This document shows, one piece after another, positions 9,155-16,899 of a stretch of DNA of 64,000 nucleotides (position 1 is its first letter; each line of letters begins with the position of its first letter). The notes below the pieces were generated by a model, which did no database searches, was not told the origin of the DNA, and saw only the letters and a program-made list of their open reading frames with translations. The stretch spans positions 1 through 64,000 of the forward strand of contig CASFQC010000004.1 of NCBI GenBank assembly GCA_949296415.1. The letters run 5' to 3'. Made by a program: the position numbers and the translations under genes. The stretch comes from an uncultured Bacteroides sp. (GTDB lineage: Bacteria > Bacteroidota > Bacteroidia > Bacteroidales > Bacteroidaceae).

Positions 9155-9328
9155 AGAAGCTGTTTTTATTTTATTCCGGCAATTTTCTAAAGAAGATTTT
9201 CGAGGATTTTTCCCTGTCCTTATGAGGAGCATAGCGGGCTATGTGATGAATAAGAACAGAGAAAAAGACCGGAAAGGACTTTAGAAAAGCCGGATGAGAC
9301 TTTATTGAATAAAATCAAAATAGCTTCT
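9155..9328. repeat. Palindromic intergenic element, copy B
   Basis: Terminal inverted repeats of 22 bp with two mismatches, starting AGAAGCTGTTTTTATTTTATTC at 9155-9176 and matched at 9307-9328. The centre has TATGAGGAGCATAGCGGGCTATGTGATGAA (about 9221-9250), the same core as copies A and E. It lies between the divergent gpmI and lysine exporter genes. Confidence 0.8.
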
Positions 9329-9345
9329 TATCTTTTTCACGGGTG

Positions 9346-9353
9346 CAAAGTTA
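9346..9353 (-). promoter_or_regulatory. Possible -7 box for gpmI
   Basis: TAACTTTG on the minus strand fits the -7 consensus TAnnTTTG. No good -33 TTG at the expected distance. If used, the gpmI leader is about 210 nt and contains palindrome copy B. Confidence 0.45.
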
Positions 9354-9363
9354 CAAAAAACTA

Positions 9364-9406
9364 AGAAGCTGTTTTGATTTTATTCCAGCAATTTTCTAAA
9401 GAAAAT
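9364..9406. repeat. Solo half of palindrome copy B
   Basis: 43 bp nearly identical to the left half of copy B (9155-9197), differing at three positions. There is no matching right half. Confidence 0.75.
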
Positions 9407-9430
9407 GTTCTCGGAAAAGCCTTGGAAGTG

Positions 9431-9462
9431 TTGGTGTATGAGGCGGAAATGCTATACCTTTG
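9431..9462 (+). promoter_or_regulatory. Promoter of the lysine exporter gene
   Basis: -33 TTGG (9431-9434), 20-nt spacer and -7 TACCTTTG (9455-9462). The start of transcription is expected near 9468-9470, at the left foot of a stem-forming leader. Confidence 0.75.
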
Positions 9463-9465
9463 CCC

Positions 9466-9539
9466 GCAAACAGTCGGAAGAATAGCGGTACGGCAGGTGT
9501 GGCAGCCGTCCGTGCGCGAATCTCCGACAGACTGTTTGC
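9466..9539 (+). promoter_or_regulatory. Structured 5' leader of the lysine exporter, candidate cis-regulatory RNA
   Basis: GCAAACAGTC (9466-9475) pairs perfectly with GACTGTTTGC (9530-9539). The helix can extend through GGA (9476-9478) and TCC (9523-9525) past a small bulge. Inside, ACGGC (9490-9494) pairs with GCCGT (9505-9509). The closed structure ends 30 nt before the ATG. I do not recognise it as a known riboswitch class. Confidence 0.45.
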
Positions 9540-9569
9540 ATACAATACACCTTATATTATAGAGTAGAT

Positions 9570-10487
9570 ATGTTCACCGTCATTCTGCTCATGCTTTGTG
9601 GCGTTGCCGCAGGACTGTGCTTGCGCAACCGTAAGTCAACCGCTATACATACTGTCGTCACCCTTCTTATCTGGCTGCTGCTGTTCCTGCTTGGTGTGGA
9701 AGTGGGAGGCGATGACACCCTGATGCGCAGCCTGCATACGCTGGGGCTGGAAGCGTTGCTGCTGGCCGCTGCCGGTACGTTGTGCAGTGCGTTGGCCGCC
9801 AGCATATTGTGGAGGCATATAGAGAAACGGGACGGCGGAAGCCTGGCTCCACCGGCAACCGCTTCACCGTCTGTCGTCCGGGCGTTGAAGGGTAGTGCCG
9901 TCATTGCCGGATTCTTCCTGTTGGGCACGGCTTGCGGGTGGTTGCGGCTGTTGCCTGTTTCCATAGCCGGAACGGAACTTAGCTTCTATGCGCTCTGCGC
10001 ACTCATGGTATGTGTGGGCATCGGCATAGGACAGGACACACAGACACTGAAGCGTTTCCGCAGTCTGAATCCGCGTCTGGCCCTGCTGCCTCTGCTGACC
10101 GTTGCGGGCACTCTGGCCGGAACAGCCGCCGTATCTCCACTGCTGGGTCATCGCAGCCTGACGGACTGCCTGGCCGTAGGGTCGGGTTTCGGCTATTACT
10201 CGCTATCCGGTATATTCATTACTGAATACCGGGGGGGTGAGTTGGGTACCGTGGCTTTGCTGGCCAACATCGCACGTGAGATGATTACCCTGCTGGGTGC
10301 TCCCTTCCTGGCGCGCTGGTTCGGACGGCTGGCTCCCATATCGGCAGGAGGAGCCACCACCATGGACACTACGCTTCCGGTCATTACACAGGTTTCCGGG
10401 CAGGAACTTGTCATCGTATCGGTTTTCCATGGTTTTGTGGTGGATTTCAGTGTGCCGTTTCTGGTGACTATGTGGTGCTCTCTCTGA
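9570..10487 (+). CDS. lysO: Lysine exporter LysO family protein
   Basis: 305 aa with about eight hydrophobic segments, matching the LysO (YbjE, DUF340) family of inner-membrane L-lysine exporters. The N-terminal quarter has GVAAGLCLRNR and LLIWLLLFLLGVEVGGDD. The C-terminal part has CVGIGIGQD, GSGFGYYSLSGIFITEY, NIAREMITLLGAP, and the acidic and proline-rich GGATTMDTTLPVI that is diagnostic of the family. In several Bacteroidales this protein is split in two; here it is one continuous chain. It has its own promoter and a structured leader, and it converges on hppA with a shared terminator. Confidence 0.88.
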   Translation: MFTVILLMLCGVAAGLCLRNRKSTAIHTVVTLLIWLLLFLLGVEVGGDDTLMRSLHTLGLEALLLAAAGTLCSALAASILWRHIEKRDGGSLAPPATASPSVVRALKGSAVIAGFFLLGTACGWLRLLPVSIAGTELSFYALCALMVCVGIGIGQDTQTLKRFRSLNPRLALLPLLTVAGTLAGTAAVSPLLGHRSLTDCLAVGSGFGYYSLSGIFITEYRGGELGTVALLANIAREMITLLGAPFLARWFGRLAPISAGGATTMDTTLPVITQVSGQELVIVSVFHGFVVDFSVPFLVTMWCSL

Positions 10488-10504
10488 CCGGTTTCTGGGA
10501 TAAA

Positions 10505-10550
10505 AAAGCGGAAGAAGACACTCTGTCTGCAGGGTGCTTTCTTCCGCTTT
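10505..10550. terminator. Bidirectional terminator between lysO and hppA
   Basis: 12-bp perfect stem, AAAGCGGAAGAA (10505-10516) with TTCTTCCGCTTT (10539-10550) and a 22-nt loop, preceded by an A-run and followed by a T/C-rich stretch. Confidence 0.8.
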
Positions 10551-10566
10551 CCGCTTCTTGCTGTTC

Positions 10567-10632
10567 AGAGCCTGTTTGAATTTTGCCAAAAAGGCCGGAT
10601 AAGAATCTTAAAGAAGAAAATATAAACAGGCT
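10567..10632. repeat. Palindromic intergenic element, short copy C
   Basis: Ends AGAGCCTGTTTGAATTTTG (10567-10585) and AAAATATAAACAGGCT (about 10617-10632) form the same terminal inverted repeat as copy E but enclose only about 30 bp. It lies a few bases after the hppA stop codon. Confidence 0.65.
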
Positions 10633-10638
10633 TTCAGG

Positions 10639-12843
10639 TCAGAACAGGCTCCACGATACCGTGAGTCCGGCCATCACTATGGCCACCATGCTCATCAGCT
10701 TGATAAGGATGTTCAGGCTGGGACCCGACGTGTCTTTGAAGGGGTCGCCTACGGTGTCGCCCACCACGGTGGCCTTGTGCACCTCACTGCCTTTGCCGCC
10801 GAAGTTGCCTTCTTCCACATATTTCTTGGCATTGTCCCAGGCTCCTCCCGCATTGGCCATGAATATGGCGAGTACAAAGCCTGTGCTCAGTCCGCCAATG
10901 AGCAGTCCCAGCACGCCGGGTACGCCAAACACTATGCCGGTCACTACCGGAGCGATGATTGCCAGCAGCGAAGGCACCACCATCTCGCGCTGTGCGCCCT
11001 TGGTCGATATGGCCACGCAGCGTTCGTAGTCAGGCTCGGCCTGTCCGGTAAGTATGCCTTTTATCTCACGGAACTGGCGGCGCACCTCGTCTACCATATG
11101 GGCGGCCGCACGTCCTACGGCGTTCATGGTCAGTCCGCAGAACAGGAAAGCCATCATGCTGCCTATGAATACGCCGGCCAGTACCATAGGATTCATAAGG
11201 TTGACATTGTAATGATACATGAAGTCGAAGAATGTGGCGTCCTGCACGGCTACGGTAAGGTCTCCGCCCACATTGAGCGCGGTCTCGCCGATGCGCGTCA
11301 GTCCGATACGTATTTCTTCGATGTATGAAGCCAGCAAAGCCAATCCGGTCAGTGCGGCCGAGCCTATGGCAAAGCCTTTGCCCGTTGCGGCGGTCGTGTT
11401 GCCCAGGGAGTCGAGGGCATCGGTGCGGCGGCGCACTTCCTCGCCCAGTCCCGACATTTCGGCGTTGCCGCCCGCGTTGTCGGCTATCGGGCCATAAGCG
11501 TCGGTAGCCAGTGTGATGCCCAGCGTAGACAGCATGCCCACGGCAGCAATGCCTATGCCGTAAAGACCCATGGCCACGTTGCCCACTTCGAAGTTGGAGG
11601 CGAAAAGATAGGAGGCTATCACGCCTATGACTACGGCTATCACCGGTATGGCGGTGGACAGCATGCCCAGTCCGATACCCGATATGATGACCGTGGCCGG
11701 ACCCGTCTTCCCGCTCTCGCTCAGCTTGCGGGTAGGCTTATAGGACTGTGAGGTGTAGTACTCCGTAGAACGGCCTATGACCACACCTACCAGCAGGCCT
11801 ACCACAACCGAAAGGGAGATGCCCATCCAGTTGTCCAGACCCAGGAGCCACAGGATAAGGAAAGTGGCCACAATGATAAGTACGGAACTGAGGTTGGTGC
11901 CGAAGCCCAAGGCGCCCAGCAGATTCTTCATGGATGTGTTCTCCTTGGTGCGCACGGAGAATATTCCCAGAATGGAAAGCAGTATGCCCACGGCGGCTAT
12001 CAGCATGGGGGCTATCACAGCCTTGTACTGCATCACGGTGTCGCCGCTGTGCAGGAAGGCGGCCGCCCCAAGGGCTGCGGTGGACAGTATGGAGCCGCAA
12101 TAGCTCTCATACAGGTCGGCGCCCATACCGGCCACGTCGCCTACGTTATCGCCCACGTTGTCGGCAATGGTGGCGGGATTGCGGGGATCGTCCTCAGGGA
12201 TGCCGGCTTCGACCTTGCCTACCAGGTCGGCGCCCACATCGGCTGCCTTGGTGTATATGCCTCCGCCTACGCGGGCGAACAACGCCTGTGTGGAGGCACC
12301 CATGCCGAAGGTCAGCATGGTGGTGGTGATGACACACAGCTTGTTGGTGGGGGTCATGAGGTCTTCGGGTATCACCGCATTGAGCAGCAGGTACCAGAAG
12401 GAGATGTCAAGCAGTCCGAGACCCACGACCACCAGACCCATGACGGCACCGCTGCGGAAGGCTATGCGCAGGCCCGCGTTAAGCGAGTTGCGGGCGGCAT
12501 TGGCCGTGCGGGCCGAGGCGTAGGTGGCTGTCTTCATGCCCAGAAATCCCGACAGGCCGGAGAAGAAACCGCCCGTAAGGAAAGCTATGGGAACCCAATG
12601 GTTCTGCACGTTGAATCCATAAGCCATGATGGAAAAGAAGATGACCAGGCCCAGAAATACCAGAGCCACAATCTTGTACTGTTGTTTTAGGTAAGACATC
12701 GCCCCCTTGCGCACGGCGGCGGCGATTTTGATCATTTGAGGGGTACCCTCACTCTCTTTCATCATCTGGTGATGAAAGTACCAGGCGAAACAGAGCGCCA
12801 GAACAGAAGCGGCCGGAACCAGCCAGAATAGAAGATGCTCCAT
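10639..12843 (-). CDS. hppA: Membrane-bound cation-translocating inorganic pyrophosphatase
   Basis: 734 aa, about 16 TM segments. The pyrophosphate-binding signature is intact: [46 protein letters not shown], as are a second acidic cluster ([18 protein letters not shown]) and a third ([31 protein letters not shown]). It couples PPi hydrolysis to H+ and/or Na+ export across the inner membrane. The motif [10 protein letters not shown] has Ala at the position that separates K+-dependent (Ala) from K+-independent (Lys) enzymes, so it is predicted K+-dependent. Bacteroides members of this group are known Na+,H+-pumps; whether this one pumps both cannot be read from the sequence. Monocistronic, with its own promoter. 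Confidence 0.97.
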   Translation of the reverse strand: MEHLLFWLVPAASVLALCFAWYFHHQMMKESEGTPQMIKIAAAVRKGAMSYLKQQYKIVALVFLGLVIFFSIMAYGFNVQNHWVPIAFLTGGFFSGLSGFLGMKTATYASARTANAARNSLNAGLRIAFRSGAVMGLVVVGLGLLDISFWYLLLNAVIPEDLMTPTNKLCVITTTMLTFGMGASTQALFARVGGGIYTKAADVGADLVGKVEAGIPEDDPRNPATIADNVGDNVGDVAGMGADLYESYCGSILSTAALGAAAFLHSGDTVMQYKAVIAPMLIAAVGILLSILGIFSVRTKENTSMKNLLGALGFGTNLSSVLIIVATFLILWLLGLDNWMGISLSVVVGLLVGVVIGRSTEYYTSQSYKPTRKLSESGKTGPATVIISGIGLGMLSTAIPVIAVVIGVIASYLFASNFEVGNVAMGLYGIGIAAVGMLSTLGITLATDAYGPIADNAGGNAEMSGLGEEVRRRTDALDSLGNTTAATGKGFAIGSAALTGLALLASYIEEIRIGLTRIGETALNVGGDLTVAVQDATFFDFMYHYNVNLMNPMVLAGVFIGSMMAFLFCGLTMNAVGRAAAHMVDEVRRQFREIKGILTGQAEPDYERCVAISTKGAQREMVVPSLLAIIAPVVTGIVFGVPGVLGLLIGGLSTGFVLAIFMANAGGAWDNAKKYVEEGNFGGKGSEVHKATVVGDTVGDPFKDTSGPSLNILIKLMSMVAIVMAGLTVSWSLF

Positions 12844-12908
12844 GGTTAACTAAGTGTTTTAAAAAGATAAATTAAGTCGGTTAATTGATTGGTGAAAAAT
12901 TGAATGTT

Positions 12909-12940
12909 TAAAGGTAGGCATTCGGAACGGATTGAGCAAA
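12909..12940 (-). promoter_or_regulatory. Promoter of hppA
   Basis: Minus strand, -33 TTTG (12940-12937), 20-nt spacer, -7 TACCTTTA (12916-12909, one mismatch to TAnnTTTG). Leader about 60 nt. Confidence 0.6.
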
Positions 12941-13014
12941 CAACGTGTGTTTCTTTAATAGTTTATTGCTTTCTTTCTTTTTCGTTTGCATTGGAGGGGG
13001 GGAAAATGACAGCG

Positions 13015-13038
13015 GCGGAAAGGCGTGCGGATTTCCGC
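13015..13038 (-). terminator. Stem-loop downstream of the YbjQ gene
   Basis: GCGGAAA (13015-13021) pairs with TTTCCGC (13032-13038), loop 10 nt. It lies about 90 bp after the ybjQ-like stop on the minus strand. No direct U-run follows, so terminator activity is uncertain. The rest of 12844-13127 shows nothing else beyond the hppA promoter. Confidence 0.4.
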
Positions 13039-13127
13039 TTGCGGACGAGAACACACCGGATGCGTCTTCGTCCGTAGGCTTTGTCACACGCGCCTCTCCG
13101 CCGCAACGGGCGTACGCCGGGCATGGC

Positions 13128-13442
13128 TCAGGCTATGCTCACCGCCGTGCCGCAGGCCGTTACCATGAGCATGGAGCCGTTCACGGTCTCATAGTCCAGA
13201 TCCACGCCTATCACGGCATTGGCTCCCAGACTGGCGGCCTGTTCCTGCATCTCGCGCAGGGCGGTGTCCTTGGCTTTGCGGAGCACCTCCTCGTAGGAAC
13301 CGCTCCGGCCGCCCACAATGTCACGTATGCTGGCAAAAATGTCGCGGAACACATTGGCACCGATGATGGTCTCGCCCGACACGATGCCATAATAACGGGT
13401 AATGGTCTTACCCTCAATCTGGTTGGTAGTAGTCAGTAACAT
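13128..13442 (-). CDS. YbjQ/UPF0145 family protein
   Basis: 104 aa, full length for the YbjQ (UPF0145) family. Typical features: [33 protein letters not shown] at the N-terminus, [22 protein letters not shown] in the middle, and [13 protein letters not shown] followed by [11 protein letters not shown] at the C-terminus. These small proteins form a pentamer or decamer fold of unknown function, often called heavy-metal-binding-like without proof. No signal peptide. A single-gene unit. Confidence 0.92.
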   Translation of the reverse strand: MLLTTTNQIEGKTITRYYGIVSGETIIGANVFRDIFASIRDIVGGRSGSYEEVLRKAKDTALREMQEQAASLGANAVIGVDLDYETVNGSMLMVTACGTAVSIA

Positions 13443-13613
13443 AGGTCTTATAGATTTTGTATGCTTTCAATTAAAGCTCCCGCACAAGCCGGAACTTTCT
13501 GTCATAAGACGCGGGAAACCGCGTTTTGTCACATATCGGCTGATGAAAAAATGCCGTGTTCAATAGGATTGGTGAAAATCGGTTGGTTATCAATATGTTA
13601 TCGCTTGTCCTGA

Positions 13614-13745
13614 CAGGGACGTGCTGTGAGTCCGTCCGCCGCTTGGTGCGGACGCATTCACAGCACGGTGCGGACGGACTCACAGCATGGTGTGAATGGG
13701 TACACACCGGCCTGCGGACAGGTCCGTACCAAACCGTTGGTAACC
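13614..13745. repeat. Array with 22-bp period, copy 1 (six degenerate units)
   Basis: Units begin at 13614, 13636, 13658, 13680, 13702 and 13724. The clearest are TCACAGCACGGTGCGGACGG.. (13658-13679) and TCACAGCATGGTGTGAATGG.. (13680-13701), which share 16 of 22 bases. The unit at 13614 ends CTGTGAGTCCGT exactly like a unit of copy 2 at 30201-30222. The array lies 3' of the DUF486 gene. Apart from this, 13443-13747 holds no gene. Confidence 0.7.
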
Positions 13746-13747
13746 AG

Positions 13748-14116
13748 TCACTTCATGAACACGAAATAAACGGCAAGGATGAGCAGGCCGAAAGCTACGA
13801 AATGGTTCCAGTGCAGCGTCTCGCCCTTGAAGAATACGGTGGTGAACACCGTGAAGACTATGAGCGTGACCACCTCCTGTATCACCTTGAGCTGCATCAG
13901 CGAGAACGGTCCGCCATTGCCTGAAAAACCTATGCGGTTGGCCGGTATCTGGCAGGAATACTCGAACAGGGCGATACCCCATGAAAAGAGAATGACGGCT
14001 ATAAGGGGCCAGTTGGTGGTGATTTTCATTTCTTGCAGCTTGAGGTGCCCGTACCAGGCAAAGGTCATGAAGATGTTGGACACGACAAGCAGTAGAACAG
14101 TAGTGAGTCCTTTCAT
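13748..14116 (-). CDS. DMT family protein (DUF486)
   Basis: 122 aa with four TM segments, matching DUF486, a small branch of the drug/metabolite transporter superfamily. Landmarks are NIFMTFAWYGHLK near 14-26, FSWGIALFEYSCQIPANRIG in the middle, a QLKVIQEVVTLIVFTVF segment and the C-terminal HWNHFVAFGLLILAVYFVF. Such short proteins resemble half of an EamA transporter and may dimerise. Substrate unknown. A 14-bp block TTTCATATGTTATA is duplicated with a 16-bp period over the start codon (14111-14124 and 14127-14140), which gives a second out-of-frame ATG at 14132. Confidence 0.88.
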   Translation of the reverse strand: MKGLTTVLLLVVSNIFMTFAWYGHLKLQEMKITTNWPLIAVILFSWGIALFEYSCQIPANRIGFSGNGGPFSLMQLKVIQEVVTLIVFTVFTTVFFKGETLHWNHFVAFGLLILAVYFVFMK

Positions 14117-14217
14117 ATGTTATACCTTTCATATGTTATAAATAATGTAGTGCGCGTCAGCTCCGGAGCCAGTCCGGCCTGCACAGGCCACAGGATAAGC
14201 TCCCGGAATGCGGGGCG

Positions 14218-14225
14218 CAAAGATA
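14218..14225 (-). promoter_or_regulatory. Possible -7 box for the DUF486 gene
   Basis: TATCTTTG on the minus strand, matching TAnnTTTG. No clear -33 element. Transcription would begin near 14211, about 95 nt before the ATG. Confidence 0.45.
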
Positions 14226-14320
14226 ACGATTATGTCCTTCGGACGGTGGGATTCCCGGCGGAAAAGTGCTGCTATACGCACACATAGCCTCCAATGGATA
14301 CGTATATGGGAAAAAACAAC

Positions 14321-14328
14321 TAACTTTG
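14321..14328 (+). promoter_or_regulatory. Possible -7 box for the TolC-HlyD-MFS efflux operon
   Basis: TAACTTTG fits TAnnTTTG. It lies about 100 bp before the first ATG. No good -33 element seen. The rest of 14117-14430 has no gene. Confidence 0.45.
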
Positions 14329-14430
14329 CAGCCCAAAAACAGCATACACCCGCCGTAGCAAGCGTGGCGCGCTTCCGCCGGACAAGGGGGGAAGCAGCTG
14401 GCTCCGTAAAAAAGGAAGGAAGTGCCATAT

Positions 14431-15753
14431 ATGCAGACTAAACGTATCCATATTATCTTACTGATGGCCGCCGTGCTATGTCTCTCCGCGCAGGCGGCAC
14501 ATGCCGCGTCGGGCGACTCGCTTTTCCTCAGTGTGGAGCAGCTCTTTGCCAGAGGCATGGAGCAAAACCTGCATCTGGCCGCAGACCGGCTGGCGGAAAG
14601 GACAGCCGCAGACCGCCGGCTTGCCGCACGGACCGGACGCCTGCCTGAAATCACCGTAGGGCTGAACGGAGGGTACGTGGGACAGCCCATACTGTTCCAG
14701 CGTGGACTGTCCGACCCCACACGTCCCGAAACGCCCGACTGGTCACAGAACTATGTGCTGAACCTGAACCAGCCGCTCTATCACGGCGGACGCATACGCT
14801 CGGCCATAAGGCAGGCCGACATAGCATATGACATTGCCGTACTGCAGACCGCCGCTGACCAGGGCGAAGTGAAGCTGGCTCTGCTGAGGCAATACCTTGA
14901 CCTCTTCAGTCTGTACAAGCAACACCTGGTGCTGACACGCAACATCAACGAGTCCGAACGCAGGCTGAAAGATATAAGGAAGATGAAGGAAGAAGGGGTC
15001 ATCACCAATAACGACGTGCTGCGGAGCGAAATGCAGCTGACCGACAACCGCCTTTCATTGCTGGAGACTGAGAACAGTATAAGGCTCACCTCGCAACAGC
15101 TGGACATACTGCTGGGACTGGACGAGGACCTGCTGCTGTGCCCCGACACCTCCCTGCTGGAGAAGACCTTCAGCCTTGACAGTCTGGATAGCTACGTGGA
15201 CAGGGCATATGCCGCCGACCCTTCCATGAGGCTGCTGGCCAGGCAGACCGATCTGGCCCGCAACAATATCAGCATGGTGCGCGCCCGGCAAATGCCCCAA
15301 CTGTCGCTCTATGCGGCCAACACACTGGCCCGTCCCGTGTCACGCACTCTGGCCGACATGTACAACAACGCCTGGAACGTAGGACTGACCCTGTCCTATC
15401 CATTGTCGGCACTCTACAGCAACAGGCACAGCATGAGTGAGGCGCGTCGGCAGGTACAGGTCAGGCTGAACGCTGAAGAGCAGCACAGGCAGCAGCTGCG
15501 CACGGACGTGCGCTCGGCATACCTCAGGCACCGTGAGGCCATCGCACGGGTAGAGGCGCTGAAGCTGTCGGTAAAGCAGGCCGAGGAGAACTACCGTATC
15601 ATGCGCAACCGCTACCTGAACCAGCTGGCCATACTGACCGACCTGCTTGACGCCGACAACCTGAGACTGGATGCCGAACTGCAGCTCACCACCGCACGTA
15701 CCCAGGTAGTCTATACCTACTGCCAGCTGTTGAAGGCCACAGGCAGACTCTGA
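14431..15753 (+). CDS. TolC family outer membrane efflux protein
   Basis: 440 aa from the ATG at 14431. An in-frame GTG at 14422 exists, but the ATG gives a better signal peptide (MQTKRIHIILLMAAVLCLSAQAAHA) and is correctly spaced from the GGAAGGA at 14414-14420. The protein shows the two-fold OEP repeat: long helical stretches with LRQYLDLFSLYKQ and NNDVLRSEMQLTDNRLSLLE in the first half, and the matching segments VRSAYLRHREAIARVEALKLSVKQAEENYRIMRNRYLNQLAILTDLLDADNLRLDAELQL in the second. It forms the outer-membrane duct of a tripartite pump with the two following genes. Confidence 0.92.
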   Translation: MQTKRIHIILLMAAVLCLSAQAAHAASGDSLFLSVEQLFARGMEQNLHLAADRLAERTAADRRLAARTGRLPEITVGLNGGYVGQPILFQRGLSDPTRPETPDWSQNYVLNLNQPLYHGGRIRSAIRQADIAYDIAVLQTAADQGEVKLALLRQYLDLFSLYKQHLVLTRNINESERRLKDIRKMKEEGVITNNDVLRSEMQLTDNRLSLLETENSIRLTSQQLDILLGLDEDLLLCPDTSLLEKTFSLDSLDSYVDRAYAADPSMRLLARQTDLARNNISMVRARQMPQLSLYAANTLARPVSRTLADMYNNAWNVGLTLSYPLSALYSNRHSMSEARRQVQVRLNAEEQHRQQLRTDVRSAYLRHREAIARVEALKLSVKQAEENYRIMRNRYLNQLAILTDLLDADNLRLDAELQLTTARTQVVYTYCQLLKATGRL

Positions 15754-15825
15754 ATGATACATCCTCACGGCTTCTGTCCGCTCTGCAAGGGGGGAAAGGC
15801 TGTGGACAAATAAAAAGACAAGACC

Positions 15826-16899
15826 ATGATATCATCACTCGAACTGAGATACCGCAGACTGAAACGCCGAAAACGCCGTAACATCATCATCAATACCGTA
15901 TGCCTGCTCATTGCCTGCTCCGGACTGGCGTGGGCGGTGAGCTACTTCTGGCGCTACATCAACTACGAGATAACGAACGACGCTTCCGTAGACCAGTACA
16001 TCGCGCCGGTAAACGTCCGCGTGGCCGGATACATACAGGAGGTGAGATTCAAGGAACATCAGTTCGTACACCGGGGAGACACGCTCGTGGTGCTGGACAA
16101 CCGCGAATACCTCATCAGACAGAAAGAGGCACGGGCCGCACTGATGGACGCCAACGGCTCGCAGGACGTGTTGCACTCGAACATACATACCTCACAGAAC
16201 CGCATTGCCGAGCAAGACGCCTCGCTGGACGAGGCCAAGGCACGCCTGTGGCAGGCCGAGCAGGACTACCACCGCTACGAACGTCTGCTGAAGGAGGAGT
16301 CGGTGCCACAACAGCAGTTCGACCAGTCTAAAGCCGATTACGAGGCCGCACAGGCACGATACGAGGCTTTGCTCAGACAGAAAGAGACCGCACACTCCCA
16401 ACTCAACGAGACCAGCAAACGGCAGGTCAACATACAGGCCGCCATACTGAAGGCAGAAGCTGCGCTTGACCTGGCCAATCTGAACCTGTCATACACCGTA
16501 GTCACGGCACCTTATGACGGATATATGGGACGCCGCACACTGGAACCGGGACAGTACGTGTCGGCCGGACAGACACTGTCCTACCTCGTGAGGCAGTCCG
16601 ACAAATGGATTACGGCCAACTACCGCGAGACACAGATTGCCAACATCTACATAGGACAGCCCGTGCGAATCAGGGTTGACGGCATACCGGGGAAGGTGTT
16701 CCACGGACACGTCACTGCCATAAGCGAGGCCACAGGCTCCAAATATTCGCTGGTGCCCACTGACAACTCGGCGGGCAACTTCGTCAAGGTGCAGCAGCGC
16801 ATACCCGTAAGGATAGACCTGGACAACGTGAGCGCGGAAGACATGGCACGTCTCCGCGCAGGCATGATGGTGGAAACCGAAGCGCTGAGAAAAAGATGA
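15826..16899 (+). CDS. HlyD/EmrA family periplasmic adaptor
   Basis: 357 aa. One N-terminal TM segment (about 19-40, IIINTVCLLIACSGLAWAVSYFW), then a lipoyl/barrel-sandwich half (VNVRVAGYIQEVRFKEHQFVHRGDTLVVLD), a long coiled-coil hairpin (about 95-205, rich in Glu, Gln and Ala), the second lipoyl half (YTVVTAPYDGYMGRRTLEPGQYV) and a beta-barrel domain ending VQQRIPVRID. This is the EmrA type of adaptor that links an MFS pump to TolC. Its TGA overlaps the start of the MFS gene (ATGATGA at 16896-16902), so translation is probably coupled. Confidence 0.93.
   Translation: MISSLELRYRRLKRRKRRNIIINTVCLLIACSGLAWAVSYFWRYINYEITNDASVDQYIAPVNVRVAGYIQEVRFKEHQFVHRGDTLVVLDNREYLIRQKEARAALMDANGSQDVLHSNIHTSQNRIAEQDASLDEAKARLWQAEQDYHRYERLLKEESVPQQQFDQSKADYEAAQARYEALLRQKETAHSQLNETSKRQVNIQAAILKAEAALDLANLNLSYTVVTAPYDGYMGRRTLEPGQYVSAGQTLSYLVRQSDKWITANYRETQIANIYIGQPVRIRVDGIPGKVFHGHVTAISEATGSKYSLVPTDNSAGNFVKVQQRIPVRIDLDNVSAEDMARLRAGMMVETEALRKR

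Noticed and set aside
9466..9539. Known riboswitch such as lysine, TPP or ykkC
   Set aside because: The leader is too short for the lysine class and lacks the signature sequences of the others; reported only as a candidate structure.
13614..13745. CRISPR array
   Set aside because: The 22-bp units are contiguous without unique spacers, degenerate, and there are no cas genes in the window.
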